Source: an uncultured Bacteroidales bacterium
GTDB lineage: Bacteria; Bacteroidota; Bacteroidia; Bacteroidales; Paludibacteraceae
Direction: 5' to 3'
Assembly (NCBI GenBank): GCA_937915765.1
Contig: CALGHE010000031.1
Coordinates: forward strand, 1 to 6,635
Length of the DNA: 6,635 nucleotides
The notes beneath the pieces were generated by a model. The model saw nothing but the letters and a program-made list of their open reading frames with translations. It searched no databases and was not told the origin of the DNA. Made by a program: the position numbers and the translations under genes. Position 1 is the first letter of the stretch, and each line of letters starts with the position of its first letter. Below, piece after piece: positions 4,753 to 6,635 of the stretch.

Positions 4753-6635
4753 ATGGTTACTAAATTGTTGCGACATACGTTTTTACTGCTAATTTCAACG
4801 CTTTTTTTCACATTTGTCTGCCCAACCTATGCAAACGATGCGGAGATTGGCAAAGCGTTGCAATTAAAAATAAATGATTTCAGAAGCAAGTTCAACGCGC
4901 TGAAGATAGGCAAAGCCCGAAATTACAAAATAGACAATTTCTGCATAGACAGAAAGAAATCGGAGGTGCAGCTGTCTCTTTCCAAAAACTTCGAGTTCAT
5001 CGAGTATAGAGAAGAGATAATAAGGGAGCTTCACGACTCGCTGCGCGCATGCCTGCCTGAGGATATTAAGGATTACAAATTTGCGATATACATAAACTCG
5101 CTTCCGCTTGAATATTACGTGCCGAACATCTATCGTTCGGACCTGAAAATAGACAAGGAGCGCAAACCCAACTACGGCCCTTCCGAGTCGAGCATCGTCA
5201 TTAACAAGGACAAACCTTTTGTTCCGAAGAAAGGCTTGGCAAACAGCCACATAGCGCTATGGCACAGCCACGGATGGTACTTTGACCCGGTGCAAGGCAC
5301 CTGGCAATGGCAAAGGCCGAAACTGTTTCAGATTACGGAAGACACATACTCCATGAGCATCGTGCTGCCGTACCTCGTGCCTATGCTCGAAAATGCGGGA
5401 GCTTACGTCTTCACTCCGAGAGAGCGAGATATGCAACGCTTTGAGGTTGTTGTTGACAATAACGACAATCTGCCGGAATCATATCTCGAAAAGAACGACT
5501 CCAAGTTCAATTGGAACGAAAGCGAAGACTCTACCGGATTCGCCAACTCAAAGTTTTTGTACACAGACTTTGACAATCCTTTCAAAACAGGGACTTACAG
5601 AACCATAAAGTCAAGGAAACACGGCGACGCTTATATCGACTGGACTCCCGAAATACCGGCAAGCGGCGATTATGCGGTATATGTCTCCTACCACACTCTG
5701 CCGGAAAGCACAACCGAGGCGCACTACACGGTGCATCACACTGGCGGAACAACTGAATTTGTAGTTGACCAGACCATGGGGGGCGGAACATGGATATACC
5801 TCGGAACATTCAACTTTGAACGTGGCTCGTCTTCTAACAAAGTCCGCCTGACCAATGCCAGCAAAGCCGGAGGGATAATCACTGCCGACGCAGTCAAGTT
5901 TGGCGGCGGAATGGGCAATATCGGAAAAACATCAGTCTCGAATGACGGCGACACAATCACGGCGGCAAGCGGCAGAGCCAGATACCTCGAAGGGGCTAAA
6001 TACTGGCTGCAATGGGCCGGATACCCAGACAGCGTTTACTCTGTGTTCAAAGGCACTAACGATTACAAGGACGACTATATGTGCCGCGGACTTTGGGTCA
6101 ACAACCTTCTCGGAGGTTCTGACAGGGCACCTCTACGCAAAGGCAAGAACATCCCTATCGACCTTGCTTTCGCTCTGCATACGGATGCAGGCTTCACGCT
6201 CGACAGCACAACCATAGGAACTATGGGCATATACATGACTAACGTGAATGACAGCAAATTTGCTTCGGGCTACAACAGATACGCTTCCAGAGACTTTTCT
6301 GACATAGTGCAGACTCAGCTCGTTGACGACATAAGAGCGCAATACTGCGCAGACTGGAACAGACGACGTCTGACTAACGAGTCGTACCATGAGGCAAGAA
6401 CGCCGGAAGTGCCTACCCTTCTGCTTGAGTTTCTGTCGCATCAGAACTATGACGACATGAAGTTTGGACTTGACCCTAATTTCAGATTCTCCGTGGCACG
6501 CTCCATATACAAGGGCATGCTCAAATTTTTAGCATCTCAGTACGACGTCGAATACGAGGTGCAGCCACTCCCTGTAAGGAATTTCTGCGCCGAAATCATC
6601 GACTCTACAGAATCGTCAATGGTCGCGCTCAGCTG
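4753..6635 (+). CDS. Exported N-acetylmuramoyl-L-alanine amidase-like protein with inserted golvesin/xanthan-lyase-like domain, C-terminus cut by the window edge
   Basis: 627 codons are visible, with no stop. An in-frame TGA at 4747-4749 makes the ATG at 4753 the first possible start. Residues 1-27 are a signal peptide (cleavage after PTYA), so it acts in the periplasm or outside. Residues 28-165 form an N-terminal domain I do not recognise. The catalytic core resembles the zinc-dependent Amidase_3 family, which cuts the bond between muramic acid and L-alanine in peptidoglycan: WHSHGW (170-175, H173 likely zinc ligand), E196 in ITEDTY, LENAGAYVFTPRERD (to 226), ALHTDAG (H476) and LLLEFLSHQN (E559 as catalytic glutamate). 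Between TPRERD and HTDAG sits a beta-rich domain (about 268-386, FKTGTYRT to ADAVKFGGG) like the golvesin C-terminal/xanthan lyase domain. After about residue 603, PLPVRNFCAE looks like the start of a fibronectin-III-type domain. Relatives have often been labelled xanthan lyase; amidase is the better reading. Activity is inferred from motifs. Confidence 0.83.
   Translation, partial: MVTKLLRHTFLLLISTLFFTFVCPTYANDAEIGKALQLKINDFRSKFNALKIGKARNYKIDNFCIDRKKSEVQLSLSKNFEFIEYREEIIRELHDSLRACLPEDIKDYKFAIYINSLPLEYYVPNIYRSDLKIDKERKPNYGPSESSIVINKDKPFVPKKGLANSHIALWHSHGWYFDPVQGTWQWQRPKLFQITEDTYSMSIVLPYLVPMLENAGAYVFTPRERDMQRFEVVVDNNDNLPESYLEKNDSKFNWNESEDSTGFANSKFLYTDFDNPFKTGTYRTIKSRKHGDAYIDWTPEIPASGDYAVYVSYHTLPESTTEAHYTVHHTGGTTEFVVDQTMGGGTWIYLGTFNFERGSSSNKVRLTNASKAGGIITADAVKFGGGMGNIGKTSVSNDGDTITAASGRARYLEGAKYWLQWAGYPDSVYSVFKGTNDYKDDYMCRGLWVNNLLGGSDRAPLRKGKNIPIDLAFALHTDAGFTLDSTTIGTMGIYMTNVNDSKFASGYNRYASRDFSDIVQTQLVDDIRAQYCADWNRRRLTNESYHEARTPEVPTLLLEFLSHQNYDDMKFGLDPNFRFSVARSIYKGMLKFLASQYDVEYEVQPLPVRNFCAEIIDSTESSMVALS
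5554..5910 (+). other. Golvesin/xanthan-lyase-like beta domain inserted in the amidase
   Basis: Residues about 268-386 of the amidase-like protein. Visible features are FKTGTYRTI, DAYIDWTPEIPASGDYAVYVSY, HHTGGTTEFVVDQ, GGGTWIYLGTF, VRLTN and ADAVKFGGG. The order and motifs match the golvesin C-terminal-like domain seen in many Bacteroidota secreted proteins, thought to bind carbohydrate or the cell surface. Boundaries are approximate. Confidence 0.72.

Noticed and set aside
4819..4824. Cysteine 23 of the amidase as a lipoprotein anchor
   Set aside because: The preceding residues TFV do not fit a lipobox, and a normal signal peptidase I site (PTYA) follows. Cys10 of the LRR protein was rejected for the same reason.
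4864..6441. Minus-strand frames of 60-128 codons and plus-strand frames at 5393-5608 and 5900-6217
   Set aside because: They overlap the long amidase frame, which has a signal peptide and ordered catalytic motifs; these are shadows.

Overview
The window looks like chromosomal DNA from a member of the Bacteroidota, most likely a Bacteroidales gut, oral or rumen organism. The evidence is a SusC/RagA-family TonB-dependent outer-membrane protein, a BspA-type leucine-rich-repeat surface protein, a Bacteroidales-style muramoyl amidase carrying a golvesin-like domain, start codons preceded by A-rich stretches instead of Shine-Dalgarno sites, and promoter candidates of the Bacteroidota form TAnnTTTG. 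Species cannot be told from the sequence alone.

Layout: (1) Positions 1-1497, minus strand, hold the first 499 codons of a secreted BspA-type LRR protein whose 3' end lies outside the window. Its 23-residue repeats show on the DNA as a strict 69-bp periodicity. (2) A gap of 81 bp (1498-1578) follows. (3) Positions 1579-4602, minus strand, hold a complete 1007-residue SusC/RagA-like receptor. No SusD-like gene adjoins it on either side. (4) A 150-bp divergent intergenic region (4603-4752) has a -7 promoter candidate facing each way. (5) Positions 4753-6635, plus strand, hold the first 627 codons of an exported N-acetylmuramoyl-L-alanine amidase-like protein, cut by the window edge. Its zinc-amidase core is split by an inserted golvesin/xanthan-lyase-like beta domain.

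All three proteins have N-terminal signal peptides, so the whole window encodes cell-envelope functions: an outer-membrane importer, a surface or secreted LRR binding protein just downstream on the same strand, and a divergently transcribed peptidoglycan amidase. The receptor and LRR genes could be co-transcribed, though a weak promoter candidate lies between them. No evidence ties the amidase functionally to the other two beyond adjacency. No RNA genes, mobile elements, CRISPR arrays or convincing terminators were seen. The most unusual points are the SusC-like gene without SusD and without the usual N-terminal carboxypeptidase-regulatory-like domain, the higher-order repeat architecture of the LRR gene, and the split amidase domain.
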